Shown here piece after piece: positions 35,009-44,993 of a DNA stretch of 64,000 nucleotides. The notes beneath the pieces are model-generated. The model worked only from the letters and a program-made list of their open reading frames with translations. It was not told where the DNA came from and searched no databases. Source of the DNA: MedAcidi-G1 sp000817085 (GTDB lineage: Bacteria; Actinomycetota; Acidimicrobiia; Acidimicrobiales; MedAcidi-G1); assembly GCA_045568635.1 (NCBI GenBank), contig JBJLAO010000003.1:310001-374000 (forward strand), read 5' to 3'. How positions within the stretch are numbered: the stretch's first letter is position 1; the number at the start of each line of letters is the position of its first letter. Both the position numbers and the translations under genes were made by a program.

Positions 35009-36835
35009 TCACACTTCCCTTGTATTGCCAATCCAAGATTCATAAAGCTTCGAATAGACCCCTTTTGAGTTAACTAAGTGAGAATGTTCTCCTTTTTCAA
35101 CTATCTTTCCTTCGTCGAAAACCAAAATTAAATCTGACCGTTCAGCAGTTGATATCCGATGGGCGATACTAACTGTGGTACGACCTTGCGCTAATCGTTC
35201 TAACGTAGCTTCCAACATCTGCTCGGTTTCAGGATCGATTGCAGAAGTGGCCTCATCCAAAATAAGCAATCCTGGATCTGCTACTTGCGCTCTTGCTAGC
35301 GCTACCAGTTGTCTCTCTCCGACTGAAAGAGCTTCGCCTCTTTCACCGACACGTGTTTCTAGTCCTTCGGGGAGTTGGTCCACCCAGGACCATAGTCCTA
35401 AATCATCAATAGCTTCCTCGGCTTCACTTCTTTTAGCGTCATTTCGACCAAAACGGACATTTTCTACCACACTCGTGTCAAACAAGAAGCCGTCTTGTGG
35501 AACCATTCGTATTCCTCTATGCCTATGATTTGAATCTATTTTTCGGAGATCTTCACCGTTGATAAGAATTCGGCCACTTGTTGGGTCTGCTAATCGAGTG
35601 AGTAATTTTGCAAAAGTTGTCTTTCCTGAACCGGTTTCACCTACGACAGCAACAGAAATTCCAGCGGGTATATAAATGTCTACATTGTCGAGAACCACAC
35701 CTCCAGTTCGATATGAAAAGTCAACACCTTCGACTTTTATATCGAGTGGGCTGTCAGGCAAAGTCATACCTTGATCAGGCTCTTTAACTTCAACTTCTTT
35801 ATCTAAAACTTCTAGAACTTTCCACCATCCTGCAAGTGCAGTCTGAGTTTGAGTAAGAACCTCTCCTAATTCAGATATTGGCATTACTAAAAGATTGGAC
35901 AAAAATACGAAAGCAATCAATTCACCTGAAGTAACACCCCAATCCGGACCCCAATAAACTCCTGCGCCAACAACTGAAGCAATTGCGGCAACTCCAATAA
36001 TGTCGGTGATTGGTAAAACAAATGAAAAGTATTTTTGCGCAACCATCTGCTCTTTATATTGATCTCCAATAGCGTGATGTAGTTTCGACCTGGTTTTTTT
36101 CCGATAACCATAAGATCTAACAACATCAACCCCTTGGATCGATTCTGAGACCACTGAGAGCGTGTCAGAAACTCGACTTCGGACACGGTCGTGAGCTCGT
36201 AACTGTCTCCGCTGCATCCATCTGAGAACAGGGAACAAAGGCGCATGGACTAATAAAGTAACTATCGACAGGTGCCAAGAGTAAACGACCATAATTACTA
36301 AAACCGCAAGTATTTGTATGGAATTGATTATCCAAGCTATTGCCCCCCACTGAGCAAATTGTGTAAGAGTCTCTACATCACTTGTTACTCTTGCGGTGTA
36401 AGCACCTTTTCTAGCTTCCACATGATCAGCAATACTTAATTTATGTAGATGTTCAAATGTGCGTACCCGTAAACCCATTAAAACATTTTCTGCTGTTTTA
36501 GCCAGGCGGTAATAAGTTGCTCTGCCAAGAGCCATCGACGCAATTGAAAGAAACATCGCGATCAAGGAAAAAAACAAAACCGAACTAACATTTACACCGC
36601 TAGTTGTAATACCTCTATCAAGAACCTCTTTGATAGTTAGAGGCACCAATAATTTTCCACCCGCCACAGCTAGAGCCATCAAGGCTGTTAGTGAAACACC
36701 CGCTTTTAATTCTGGGGAAGCATTTAAGCCTCTCTTGAGAATTTTTAGAGCACCTACCTCTTCAATCCCTTCCAAATCTTGCGTCTCGGCTTCGAATTCT
36801 TTTCCTACAGCATCATGCCCGTCTAAGAATGTCAT
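35009..36835 (-). CDS. ABC exporter half-transporter, consensus Walker B subunit
   Basis: The 608-residue protein has a six-helix ABC exporter membrane domain (about residues 40-330) and a C-terminal nucleotide-binding domain. It carries Walker A GETGSGKTTFAK, Walker B LLILDEATSAIDP with the catalytic Glu, but a deviant signature LSVGERQLVALARA in place of LSGGQ. It overlaps the upstream half-transporter gene by four bases. The two form a heterodimer with one consensus and one degenerate ATPase site, as in TM287/288. The substrate (lipid or drug) is not predictable. Confidence 0.9.
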   Translation of the reverse strand: MTFLDGHDAVGKEFEAETQDLEGIEEVGALKILKRGLNASPELKAGVSLTALMALAVAGGKLLVPLTIKEVLDRGITTSGVNVSSVLFFSLIAMFLSIASMALGRATYYRLAKTAENVLMGLRVRTFEHLHKLSIADHVEARKGAYTARVTSDVETLTQFAQWGAIAWIINSIQILAVLVIMVVYSWHLSIVTLLVHAPLFPVLRWMQRRQLRAHDRVRSRVSDTLSVVSESIQGVDVVRSYGYRKKTRSKLHHAIGDQYKEQMVAQKYFSFVLPITDIIGVAAIASVVGAGVYWGPDWGVTSGELIAFVFLSNLLVMPISELGEVLTQTQTALAGWWKVLEVLDKEVEVKEPDQGMTLPDSPLDIKVEGVDFSYRTGGVVLDNVDIYIPAGISVAVVGETGSGKTTFAKLLTRLADPTSGRILINGEDLRKIDSNHRHRGIRMVPQDGFLFDTSVVENVRFGRNDAKRSEAEEAIDDLGLWSWVDQLPEGLETRVGERGEALSVGERQLVALARAQVADPGLLILDEATSAIDPETEQMLEATLERLAQGRTTVSIAHRISTAERSDLILVFDEGKIVEKGEHSHLVNSKGVYSKLYESWIGNTREV

Positions 36836-38646
36836 AACGTTACATCCTCATAGGCACTTACGAGATTGGCGTAATCATCGATTTTTAATAACTCGTCATG
36901 AGAACCAGAAGCAGACACTCTCCCGTCGTCAATAAAAATTACTCTCTGCGCTAGTCGAATAGTCGCTAAACGGTGGGCAATGACGAGCAAAGAACAATTA
37001 GTTTCTGTTTTTATATTTTGTAGAATTTCCGCCTCAACTTTGGGGTCAACCGCAGAGGTGGAATCATCTAAAACTAAAGCGGAAGGTTTTCTCAATAGAG
37101 CACGCGCTATAGCTATTCGTTGACGTTGACCTCCTGAGAGCGTTACACCTCTTTCCCCGATTATCGTTTCAATACCTTGAGGTAGTTTGGAAACAAAATC
37201 ATATGCAGATGCGACTTTAAGTGCTGAATAAATATCCGAATCTGGAATATCTTTATCTAACGTCAAATTTTCACGAAGACTTAAAGCGAAAAGAAATGTC
37301 TCTTGGAAAACAGTTGCGATGTGATCAGAAACAAAATCTGGACCTAATTCGCTAACATTTGCATTTCCTAAAGTTATGTTCCCAGACGTTGGTTCAATCA
37401 AACCTGACATAAGCATTACAAGTGTGCTTTTACCTGACCCGGTAGACCCCACTAGAGCAACAGATTCTCCTTCGGTGATCTTTTCTGAGAAATTTTCTAA
37501 AACAATTTGTTTAACATGGTCTTCATTTTCAGCAGGATACGAGAAACCAACTTTGTCGAAAATTATGTCTACCGGTTTTTCAACTTTTCCTTCTTTAGGG
37601 TATTGAACTGTCTCAATTGAAAAAATTTCATCTATACGATCCATAGCAACTACCGATCGGGGCATTTCTTGGAACATGAAGCCAAGTATTTGAACTGGAA
37701 GTGTGAGAATCATGAACAAAGCCATCGACTGAACAGTTTCACCAACAGTTGCTGCACCGCTATCAACTAACAAAGCTCCAACCATTAGTAAAACTAGAAT
37801 TCCTAAATTTGGAAGGTGATATAAAAGCGGAGAAAAAACCGCTCTCTGCCATCCAATTTTTAAACGCTCTTCACGTAGCTTTTGAGAGCTTTCACTTAAT
37901 CGATCTAATTCTTGCTTTTGCCTACCAATTGTCTTAACCACCATTACCCCATCAAGACTCTCATGTGCTATCTCTGATACTTCACCTATCAAAGCTTGAG
38001 CTCGCCTTGCAGGATCTTCAACTGCGCGAACAAAAAGCCGTTGGAGTACCGCAAGTATGGGGAAAAGTAATAATGCGACAAGAAAAAACAAAGGGTGAAT
38101 TATCAAAAGGCTTATCAAGGAAACTAAAATCAGTGAGATTACAGATACTGAAAAAGCTAAAGGCATTAATACAGAAGTGGCTGTTTCCACATCAGTATCC
38201 ACTCTCGCTAAAAGTTCCCCTGTAGATCTCGACCAGTAATGAGCTCTAGGAGCATCTAAAAGATTATCTATTATTCCCAATCTCCAAGTTTGTTTGGTTT
38301 TCTCTACTGCTGTGAAGTTAAAAAATCTTCTCAGCATTACTGAAAACCCTCTTATGAGACCAACAATGACTATTGCTATGAACCCACCTAAAATGGTTCG
38401 TCCCTCTACTCCGCCTTGATCTAAACCCGGAATGATCACTTGATCAGTCACTCGACCTAAAACAATTGTGAAACCTACAACGACTAAAGAGAAAAGATTT
38501 CCCGCTGAAATTCCTATGATGTGCGGTATCGGATGAGCTTTAATAGATCGGAAAACTAATCTAAACCAACGTTTCGCGATCCCATTTTCATTGGAATCTT
38601 CTCCAACTTTTATGGTTGTACGTTCTGAATCAGAATCGGTCGACAA
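36832..38646 (-). CDS. ABC exporter half-transporter, degenerate Walker B subunit
   Basis: The start is uncertain. An ATG at 38709 would overlap icd by 80 bases, so the TTG at 38646 (overlap 17 bases) is preferred, giving 604 residues; no clear ribosome site is seen at either. The protein has a six-helix membrane domain and an ATPase domain with Walker A GSTGSGKSTLVML, canonical signature LSGGQRQRIAIARAL and a Walker B ending LVLDDSTSAVDP, in which the catalytic Glu is replaced by Asp. It complements the downstream partner, whose Walker B is intact and whose signature is deviant. It lies in an unusual place between icd and mdh. Confidence 0.88.
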   Translation of the reverse strand: MSTDSDSERTTIKVGEDSNENGIAKRWFRLVFRSIKAHPIPHIIGISAGNLFSLVVVGFTIVLGRVTDQVIIPGLDQGGVEGRTILGGFIAIVIVGLIRGFSVMLRRFFNFTAVEKTKQTWRLGIIDNLLDAPRAHYWSRSTGELLARVDTDVETATSVLMPLAFSVSVISLILVSLISLLIIHPLFFLVALLLFPILAVLQRLFVRAVEDPARRAQALIGEVSEIAHESLDGVMVVKTIGRQKQELDRLSESSQKLREERLKIGWQRAVFSPLLYHLPNLGILVLLMVGALLVDSGAATVGETVQSMALFMILTLPVQILGFMFQEMPRSVVAMDRIDEIFSIETVQYPKEGKVEKPVDIIFDKVGFSYPAENEDHVKQIVLENFSEKITEGESVALVGSTGSGKSTLVMLMSGLIEPTSGNITLGNANVSELGPDFVSDHIATVFQETFLFALSLRENLTLDKDIPDSDIYSALKVASAYDFVSKLPQGIETIIGERGVTLSGGQRQRIAIARALLRKPSALVLDDSTSAVDPKVEAEILQNIKTETNCSLLVIAHRLATIRLAQRVIFIDDGRVSASGSHDELLKIDDYANLVSAYEDVTL

Positions 38647-39826
38647 TTGCTTGTGCGAATTCTGAACATTTAACTTCTGTTGCACCTTCCATTTGACGTG
38701 CAAAATCATAAGTCACAACTTTGTCAGCAATTGTTGCTTCAAGAGCTTTAACTATGTCATCAGCTACATCTCTCCAACCGATGTGTTCGAACATTAGGAC
38801 ACCCGAAAGAAGAACAGAAGAAGGATTTACTTTGTCTTGACCCGCATATTTTGGAGCTGTTCCATGAGTTGCTTCAAAAATTCCATGTCCTGTCATATAA
38901 TTCGCATTAGCTCCAGGAGCTATACCAATTCCACCTACCTGTGCCGCTAAAGCATCGGAAAGGTAATCGCCATTGAGGTTCATTGTGGCTATAACATCAA
39001 ATTCTTCAGGGCGTGTAAGTACTTGTTGCAAGGCAATGTCGGCAATTGCATCTTGAACAAGAATTTTGTCACCAGAGTCTCCACCACAATCTTCCCAAGC
39101 AACTGCTTGATCACTGAATTCTTCTTTAACAAGTTCATAGCCCCATTTTTGGAAAGCACCTTCCGTAAATTTCATAATGTTTCCTTTATGAACCCAGTGA
39201 ACTCTGTTTCTTCCTCTATCAATCGCGTACTGTAGTGCTGCTCTTTGAAGCCTTTGAGAACCTGTCTTAGAGACTGGTTTTATTCCGATGCCGGAATCTT
39301 CTCTAATTTCCCAACCGAAATTTTCAGACAACAACTCTCTTAGCCTTTTAGCTTCTGGTGAGAATGCCTCAGCTTCAAGACCTGCGTAAATATCTTCTGT
39401 ATTTTCTCTAAAAATAACCATGTCCACCAGATGAGGCGCTTTAACTGGTGAAGGTACACCCGGGAACCATCGGACTGGTCTTAAACAAACATACAAATCA
39501 AGAATTTGTCTTAAGGCCACATTCAAACTTCTAAATCCACCTCCTATGGGGGTGGTTAATGGTCCTTTTATTCCAATTAGATATTCATTAAATACATCAA
39601 TCGTTTCTTGGGGGAGCCACTCACCTGTTTCGTCGTAAGCTTTTTGTCCGGCAAGAACTTCCATCCATTCAACTTTTCGCCCATGCCGCGCAGCTGCTGC
39701 ATCCAATACATGTCTTGCAGCAGGCCAAATATCGACCCCGGTTCCGTCACCTTCAATAAAGGGAATGATTGGTTCATCTGGTACTTCTAGGATTCCATTT
39801 GAACCCATTTTTATTTTTTCAGCCAT
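38630..39826 (-). CDS. icd: NADP-dependent isocitrate dehydrogenase
   Basis: The 398-residue enzyme is of the E. coli Icd type. It has PFIEGDGTGVDIWPAARHVLDAA, the regulatory/substrate Ser in GGGFRSLNVALRQILDLYVCLRPVR (cited in part: GGGFRSLNVALRQ), IFRENTEDIYAGLE and WHNGGDS-like metal-site CGGDSGDKI. The HGTAPKYAGQDKVNPSSV segment carries the Lys-Tyr pair that marks NADP preference. It converts isocitrate to 2-oxoglutarate. The gene lies 61 bases after folD (transcribed folD then icd), in a minus-strand block of TCA and one-carbon genes. Confidence 0.95.
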   Translation of the reverse strand: MAEKIKMGSNGILEVPDEPIIPFIEGDGTGVDIWPAARHVLDAAAARHGRKVEWMEVLAGQKAYDETGEWLPQETIDVFNEYLIGIKGPLTTPIGGGFRSLNVALRQILDLYVCLRPVRWFPGVPSPVKAPHLVDMVIFRENTEDIYAGLEAEAFSPEAKRLRELLSENFGWEIREDSGIGIKPVSKTGSQRLQRAALQYAIDRGRNRVHWVHKGNIMKFTEGAFQKWGYELVKEEFSDQAVAWEDCGGDSGDKILVQDAIADIALQQVLTRPEEFDVIATMNLNGDYLSDALAAQVGGIGIAPGANANYMTGHGIFEATHGTAPKYAGQDKVNPSSVLLSGVLMFEHIGWRDVADDIVKALEATIADKVVTYDFARQMEGATEVKCSEFAQAIVDRF

Positions 39827-39887
39827 ACCTTGACCTTATCGAGATCAAGCCTTCTTTCGAATCTAAAGACTTGGAATAAAGAAAAAT

Positions 39888-40745
39888 TTAAAGAATTTTT
39901 CGTTCTGCTGCTTCTACTGTGTTACGCAGCAACATGGCGACCGTGGTAGGTCCTACACCGCCTAGCCGCGGAGTTATCCAAGATGCTACTTCTCCAACAC
40001 TTTCATCCACATCAGGCAGCAATTTTTTACCTTCCCATGAAATTCCTCCGCTGATGACAACAGAACCAGGGCGAACCATTTCAGAAGTAACAAAAGAAGG
40101 GATCCCTACTGCGGCAATGACGATATCGGCTTTACTTGTAATTTCTGAAAGATTCGGAACTGCTGAATGGACAACAGTTACTGCCGCATTCGCTCCTTTT
40201 TCTTTTGATGACATTAACAATGCCATTGGACGACCAAGCGTGGGTCCTCTCCCAATTACTACTACGTGTTTTCCTGATGTCTCAATTCCATAATAAACAA
40301 GTATTGCCTGTATGCCGGCTGGCGTGCATGGGACTGGGCCTTTTTCTTGTAGTACTAATTTTCCTAAATTAACCGGATGAAGACCATCAGCGTCCTTCTC
40401 AGGATTCATTAATGACAGAGCAGTATTGAAATCAAATCCATCTGCAACTGGGTGTTGAATAATGTAGGCATGTACTTCTGGGTCCTTATTAAAACTGTCC
40501 ACTGCTTCTAACAGAGCATTTGGGGAAGCATCACTTGGAATCTCTATATGTTGTGAGGCAAGGCCAACTGCTTCGCATGTTTCGTGTTTTTTCCTTACAT
40601 AACCTGCGCTTGCTGAATCTTCACCAACAAGTATCGTTCCAAGCCCAGGTTTGATTCCTTTTTCTATTAATGCACGGGTACGTATTTTTACTTCATCTAA
40701 AACCGAATCAGCTACTGGTGCTCCTGCTAATAATTGTGCTGTCAT
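39888..40745 (-). CDS. folD: FolD, methylene-THF dehydrogenase/cyclohydrolase
   Basis: The 285-residue bifunctional enzyme has the catalytic motif SAGYVRKKHETCEAVG (Tyr and Lys of the active site), the segment HPVADGF near the folate site, HPVNLGKLV, the PCTPAGI motif and the NADP-binding VVVIGRGPTLGRPMALLM. It also has TPRLGGVGPTTVAMLL at the C-terminal end. The GRGPTLGRP loop differs slightly from the usual GRS(x)IVGKP form. It interconverts methylene-, methenyl- and 10-formyl-THF, supplying the purN and purH formyl donor encoded just upstream. Confidence 0.94.
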   Translation of the reverse strand: MTAQLLAGAPVADSVLDEVKIRTRALIEKGIKPGLGTILVGEDSASAGYVRKKHETCEAVGLASQHIEIPSDASPNALLEAVDSFNKDPEVHAYIIQHPVADGFDFNTALSLMNPEKDADGLHPVNLGKLVLQEKGPVPCTPAGIQAILVYYGIETSGKHVVVIGRGPTLGRPMALLMSSKEKGANAAVTVVHSAVPNLSEITSKADIVIAAVGIPSFVTSEMVRPGSVVISGGISWEGKKLLPDVDESVGEVASWITPRLGGVGPTTVAMLLRNTVEAAERKIL

Positions 40746-40778
40746 TTGGTGAACGATACCTGATTAAAAGCAAGCATC

Positions 40779-42281
40779 CTAATGTCGAAAATGGCGCATG
40801 CCGGTAAATACCATTGTCAGGTTCGCTTCATTAGCTGCTTCTATTACCTCATCATCTCTCATAGATCCACCAGGTTGTATTACAGCACTGGCGGAAGCAT
40901 CAATCGCTGCATCTAAACCATCTCTGAAGGGGAAAAAAGCGTCACTAGCGCATGCTCCACTTAAAGCTCTACCTGCTGCTTTTTCAGTAGCTATTCTCGC
41001 AGCATCTCTTCGGTTGGGTTGACCAACTCCAATTCCAACTGCTTGTCTATTTTTTGACAGAACTATTCCATTTGATGAAACACTGGCGACGATTTTCCAG
41101 GCAAATTCAAGATCGATCCATTCAGATTCATTTGGCTGCCTTTCCGTTACAACCGACCATTCCGAACGATCACCCAGATGAGTATCAGAAGTTTGCACTA
41201 ATAAACCGCCGTCGACATTTCGGAATTCAAATTTGTAACTCGTGGGTGAAGCAGCTTCTATGATTCTTAGGTTTGAATTTTTTTTAAGTTTTTTGATCGC
41301 TTTATCTTCATACGATGGGGCTATTACTACTTCAGTGAAAATATCGGCTAACTGCTCACTAACTTCAACAGTGACAGGACGATTTAAAGCAACTATTCCA
41401 CCAAATGCTGAGACTGGATCACATTCATGTGCGGCTTTGTACGCTTCTTCAATTGTTTTAGCAGTCGCTGCTCCACAGGGGTTAGCGTGCTTCACAACTA
41501 CTGCGGATGGCTCATCGTCTAGTTGATTTACAACTCTCCAAGCTGCTTCAGTGTCAAAAATATTTAGATATGACATTGGTTTCCCACCGTGAACAGTTGA
41601 TTCGTCCCACCAACTTGATCCGTTAAAAAAACGGTATCTAGCGCCAACTTGGTGAGGGTTTTCGCCGTATCTAAGTTCGCCAGTTTTTTCAATTGATATA
41701 TGAAAACTCTTAGGTAGTTCTTCTTCTCCCTGATCAAACCATGAAACTATCTCCGAGTCATATCCTGCGGTGTGGGCAAAAGCATCTCTAGCTAAATCAC
41801 GACGAGTCTTTGCTGTAAGGCTCCCTTCTTTTCTTATCTCATCAATTACGAACTCATACTTTGAGGGATCTACCACTATCCCAACCGAGTCAAAATTTTT
41901 CGCTGCTGCTCTGACCATTGTGGGACCACCTATATCTATTAGCTCAATCCCCGGATCTTTTACAAATGGATAAAGGTTCACAACTACCAAATCAATAAGT
42001 TCAATACCCCGATTTTTTAATTCTTCAAGATGTTCTTTTTTTGAACGGTCTGCCAAAATTCCACCATGAATATTCGGATGAATAGTTTTCACACGACCAT
42101 CAAGCATTTCTTGTGCTCCCGTGACATCCGAGACTTCAATCACTTCAATTCCAGATTCACTCAAATGCTTTGCTGTTCCTCCAGATGAAATTATTTCCCA
42201 TCCGAGATCAACAAGGTTTCTTGCAAAATCAACTATTCCAGTCTTGTCGTAGACAGATAACAAAGCTCGAGACGGATTCAA
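40779..42281 (-). CDS. purH: PurH, AICAR formyltransferase/IMP cyclohydrolase
   Basis: The 500-residue bifunctional enzyme has an N-terminal IMP cyclohydrolase domain (LLSVYDKTGIVDFARNL, SSGGTAKHLSE, GRVKTIHPNIHGGIL, VVNLYPF) and a C-terminal AICAR transformylase domain (LRYGENPHQVGARY, VVVKHANPCGAA, ALSGACASDAFFPFRDG, QPGGSMRDDEVI). It catalyses the last two steps of purine synthesis, using the 10-formyl-THF made by FolD. It lies 10 bases after purN and 33 bases before folD on the same strand. Confidence 0.95.
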   Translation of the reverse strand: MNPSRALLSVYDKTGIVDFARNLVDLGWEIISSGGTAKHLSESGIEVIEVSDVTGAQEMLDGRVKTIHPNIHGGILADRSKKEHLEELKNRGIELIDLVVVNLYPFVKDPGIELIDIGGPTMVRAAAKNFDSVGIVVDPSKYEFVIDEIRKEGSLTAKTRRDLARDAFAHTAGYDSEIVSWFDQGEEELPKSFHISIEKTGELRYGENPHQVGARYRFFNGSSWWDESTVHGGKPMSYLNIFDTEAAWRVVNQLDDEPSAVVVKHANPCGAATAKTIEEAYKAAHECDPVSAFGGIVALNRPVTVEVSEQLADIFTEVVIAPSYEDKAIKKLKKNSNLRIIEAASPTSYKFEFRNVDGGLLVQTSDTHLGDRSEWSVVTERQPNESEWIDLEFAWKIVASVSSNGIVLSKNRQAVGIGVGQPNRRDAARIATEKAAGRALSGACASDAFFPFRDGLDAAIDASASAVIQPGGSMRDDEVIEAANEANLTMVFTGMRHFRH

Positions 42282-42291
42282 CTTTTCTCCT

Positions 42292-42864
42292 TTATGCGAC
42301 CGAATAATAATCTGATTCGTTCATAATTCTTTTAATTACACTCACATACAATTCGCGTTCAATTTTTTTTATTCTCTCATGCAAACGGGCCGCATCGTCT
42401 CCTTCAAGAATAGGCACAGTTTCTTGAGCTAAAATAGGACCCGAGTCGACTTCGAGCGTCGCTTGGTGAATAGTGCATCCTGTTTCTTCGGCTCCTGCAA
42501 TTATCGCCTCTTCCACTGCATTCCAACCCGGAAAAGCAGGGAGCAAGGAAGGGTGTGTATTCAATACTTTCCCTGCATAAGCATCGTAAATCGGTTTTTC
42601 AAGAATCGTTCCAAACCCAGCCATTGCTATTAACTGAATTTTGGCTACTTCTAATTTTCTAACTAGTTCATTTGTATAAGCAACTCGATCAAATCTTTCA
42701 CCAAAGTCTGAACGTTCAATAAGTTCTACATCCAAACCCCTGTCAGATGCCAGTTGTATAGCCTCACATTTTCTATCGGCAACTACTAAAGAAATCTCTA
42801 CACCTGAACGATAAATGGCTTCAAGAATACTTCCTGCTCCAGAGACTAAAACGGCCAAACGCAT
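42292..42864 (-). CDS. purN: PurN, GAR formyltransferase
   Basis: The 190-residue enzyme has the N-terminal strand LAVLVSGAGSILEAI, the folate/GAR segment AGFGTILEKPIYDAY, and the catalytic Asn-His-Asp set in VLNTHPSLLPAFPG and ATLEVDSGPILAQE. It formylates GAR in de novo purine synthesis. The gene lies between sucD and purH (25 and 10 base gaps). This sucCD-purN-purH order recalls mycobacteria (Rv0951-Rv0957), as I remember it. Slightly short but complete. Confidence 0.94.
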   Translation of the reverse strand: MRLAVLVSGAGSILEAIYRSGVEISLVVADRKCEAIQLASDRGLDVELIERSDFGERFDRVAYTNELVRKLEVAKIQLIAMAGFGTILEKPIYDAYAGKVLNTHPSLLPAFPGWNAVEEAIIAGAEETGCTIHQATLEVDSGPILAQETVPILEGDDAARLHERIKKIERELYVSVIKRIMNESDYYSVA

Positions 42865-42889
42865 AGAACGACCGTACCATTTTTAATCT

Positions 42890-43774
42890 TTAAAGCTGAG
42901 AAACAATTTCCGCCATTAAGTCGCCTGCTTCAGTGGGGTTATTCCCAACTTTTACACCCGCTTCTTCAAGAGCTTCCATTTTTGCTTTAGCGGTACCCTT
43001 ACCTCCTGAAACTATAGCTCCTGCGTGCCCCATCTTTTTTCCTGGTGGTGCTGTTACCCCGGCTATATAAGCAGAAATAGGTTTGGTCATGTTATTTGAA
43101 ATAAATTCTGCAGCTTCTTCTTCAGCGCTTCCTCCAATTTCACCTATCATCATGACTGCTTTAGTTTCCGGGTCGGCTTCGAAAGCGGCCAAGCAATCAA
43201 TAAATGAAGTTCCAGGAACTGGATCACCACCGATTCCAACACAAGTTGTGCAACCAATACCTTTCTCTTTCAATTCATGCAAAGCCTGATAAGTAAGTGT
43301 TCCAGATCGACTTACAATTCCCACAGGTCCTCCAGGAAGCGCTATGTGGCCCGCAGTGATACCGATATTGCATTCCCCTGGCGATATGATTCCTGGACAA
43401 TTAGGGCCCAACAGTTGGACATTAGGGAAGTCTTTACGAAGTTGGTTATAGAAGAGAGCCTCGTCGTGTGCCGGAACTCCTTCCGTTATTGCGACAATAA
43501 AGTCAACTCCGCCCTGAGCAGCTTCTAATACGGCACTTCTTACTCCAGGAGCAGGAATAAAAATACATGATGCTTTTGCACCTGTTTCCTCAACAGCTTC
43601 AGCCACACTCGCAAAGATTGGTATTCCTTCAACATCTGTTCCAGCTTTTTTCGGATTTGTACCAGCTACAACTTTTGTTCCATAATCCCGGTTTAATAAC
43701 CCGTAATACCTACCCTGGCTTCCTGTTAGGCCCTGATAAATAACTTTCGTTTCTGAATTTACAAAAATACTCAT
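42890..43774 (-). CDS. sucD: succinyl-CoA synthetase alpha subunit
   Basis: The 294-residue subunit has the CoA-binding Rossmann segment YQGLTGSQGRYYGLLN, VVAGTNPKKAGTDVEGIPIF, GPNCPGIISPGE and the phosphohistidine motif GHAGAIVSGGKGTAKAKMEA. The active-site His is in GHAGAI. It couples succinyl-CoA cleavage to ATP or GTP formation with SucC, whose stop overlaps its start by one base. Part of the TCA block with mdh and icd. Confidence 0.95.
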   Translation of the reverse strand: MSIFVNSETKVIYQGLTGSQGRYYGLLNRDYGTKVVAGTNPKKAGTDVEGIPIFASVAEAVEETGAKASCIFIPAPGVRSAVLEAAQGGVDFIVAITEGVPAHDEALFYNQLRKDFPNVQLLGPNCPGIISPGECNIGITAGHIALPGGPVGIVSRSGTLTYQALHELKEKGIGCTTCVGIGGDPVPGTSFIDCLAAFEADPETKAVMMIGEIGGSAEEEAAEFISNNMTKPISAYIAGVTAPPGKKMGHAGAIVSGGKGTAKAKMEALEEAGVKVGNNPTEAGDLMAEIVSQL

Positions 43775-44925
43775 TAGTTATTAATTCCTTTCGCTAAAGC
43801 AACAGCTCGTTCAGCCCCATCCAGCATCGTGGGTGCTACTTGTAATGTTTGTGATAAATGCGGTTCAAGAATCGCCCGACCCTCATCTGCGTTTGTTCCA
43901 TCTAGCCTAATCACAATCGGTGAGCTCATTTTCACTCTGTCTAATGCATCGATTATTCCGTTGGCTATTTCTTCACCTCTAGTTATACCCCCAAAAATAT
44001 TGATAAAAATAGACCTGACGTCAGGATCATTATTGATTACTTCCAAGGCTGCCGTCATCACATCAGCATTTGCGCCTCCACCAATATCTAAGAAATTTGC
44101 TGGACGGCCTCCTACTTGGTTAACAACATCAACAGTGGACATTGCCAAACCTGCACCGTTTGCAATAACACCGACTTCTCCTTCTAAACCGACATACTGC
44201 AAACCCTTTGAGTGAGCCGCTGTTTCCCGCTCATCTCTGGTTTGTGTTTTATCAAAATCTTCATAATTCTCATGTCGAAAAACTGAGTTACTGTCTAAAG
44301 TTACCTTCGCATCTAAAACATGGACTCTTCCATCTTCGGTAAGGATCAATGGATTAATTTCAACTAAATCTGCATCCCCTTCTACATAGGCCCTGTAGAG
44401 ATTTAAAAGTATTTCTACAGCTCCCTCAATCGCCTCTTCAGGTAAGGCCGCTTCTTTCACCCAGTTTCTACAATTTCCCTCAGAAAGCCCTTCAACAGGG
44501 TCAACCCAAATTCTTGCTATTGCTTCAGGATTTTCTTCAGCAACTGTTTCTATTTCCACACCTCCCTCTGCTGAAAGCATTCCCAAATGTTTTTTTGCAG
44601 ATCGATCTAAAGTAAATGAGGCATAGTATTCATCCGCTATATCTGAAGCCTTTTCTATCCAGAGACGTTCAACGACATGCCCATTAATATCGAGTCCAAG
44701 AATATTTTCTGCATGCTCTGATACTTCATCGATATTTGATGCAAATTTAACCCCACCTGCCTTACCCCTTCCTCCGGTATGGACTTGTGCTTTTACCATT
44801 ACTGGATACCCCAAATTTTCAGCTGCGGTCACCGCTTCTTCGGTCGTAAGTGCTAGTTTCCCGGGTGAAACGGGCATTCCGTAATCGGCAAAAAACTCTT
44901 TACCTTGATACTCAAAAAGATCCAT
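43774..44925 (-). CDS. sucC: succinyl-CoA synthetase beta subunit
   Basis: The 383-residue ATP-grasp subunit begins MDLFEYQGKEFFADYGMPVS, with YPVMVKAQVHTGGRGKAGGV, LVEINPLILTEDGRVHVLDAKV, FLDIGGGANADV and IFINIFGGITRGEEIANGI, all conserved. Substrate nucleotide cannot be decided by eye. It overlaps sucD by one base and is the first gene of the sucC-sucD-purN-purH-folD-icd series. It is divergent from a membrane-protein gene across 68 bases, which must hold its promoter. Confidence 0.95.
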   Translation of the reverse strand: MDLFEYQGKEFFADYGMPVSPGKLALTTEEAVTAAENLGYPVMVKAQVHTGGRGKAGGVKFASNIDEVSEHAENILGLDINGHVVERLWIEKASDIADEYYASFTLDRSAKKHLGMLSAEGGVEIETVAEENPEAIARIWVDPVEGLSEGNCRNWVKEAALPEEAIEGAVEILLNLYRAYVEGDADLVEINPLILTEDGRVHVLDAKVTLDSNSVFRHENYEDFDKTQTRDERETAAHSKGLQYVGLEGEVGVIANGAGLAMSTVDVVNQVGGRPANFLDIGGGANADVMTAALEVINNDPDVRSIFINIFGGITRGEEIANGIIDALDRVKMSSPIVIRLDGTNADEGRAILEPHLSQTLQVAPTMLDGAERAVALAKGINN

Positions 44926-44993
44926 TTATTTAAGCTCCTGTATATTTTCAAAAGTAGTTGATTCATTATTATTTAATGCAATAGCAAACGGCC

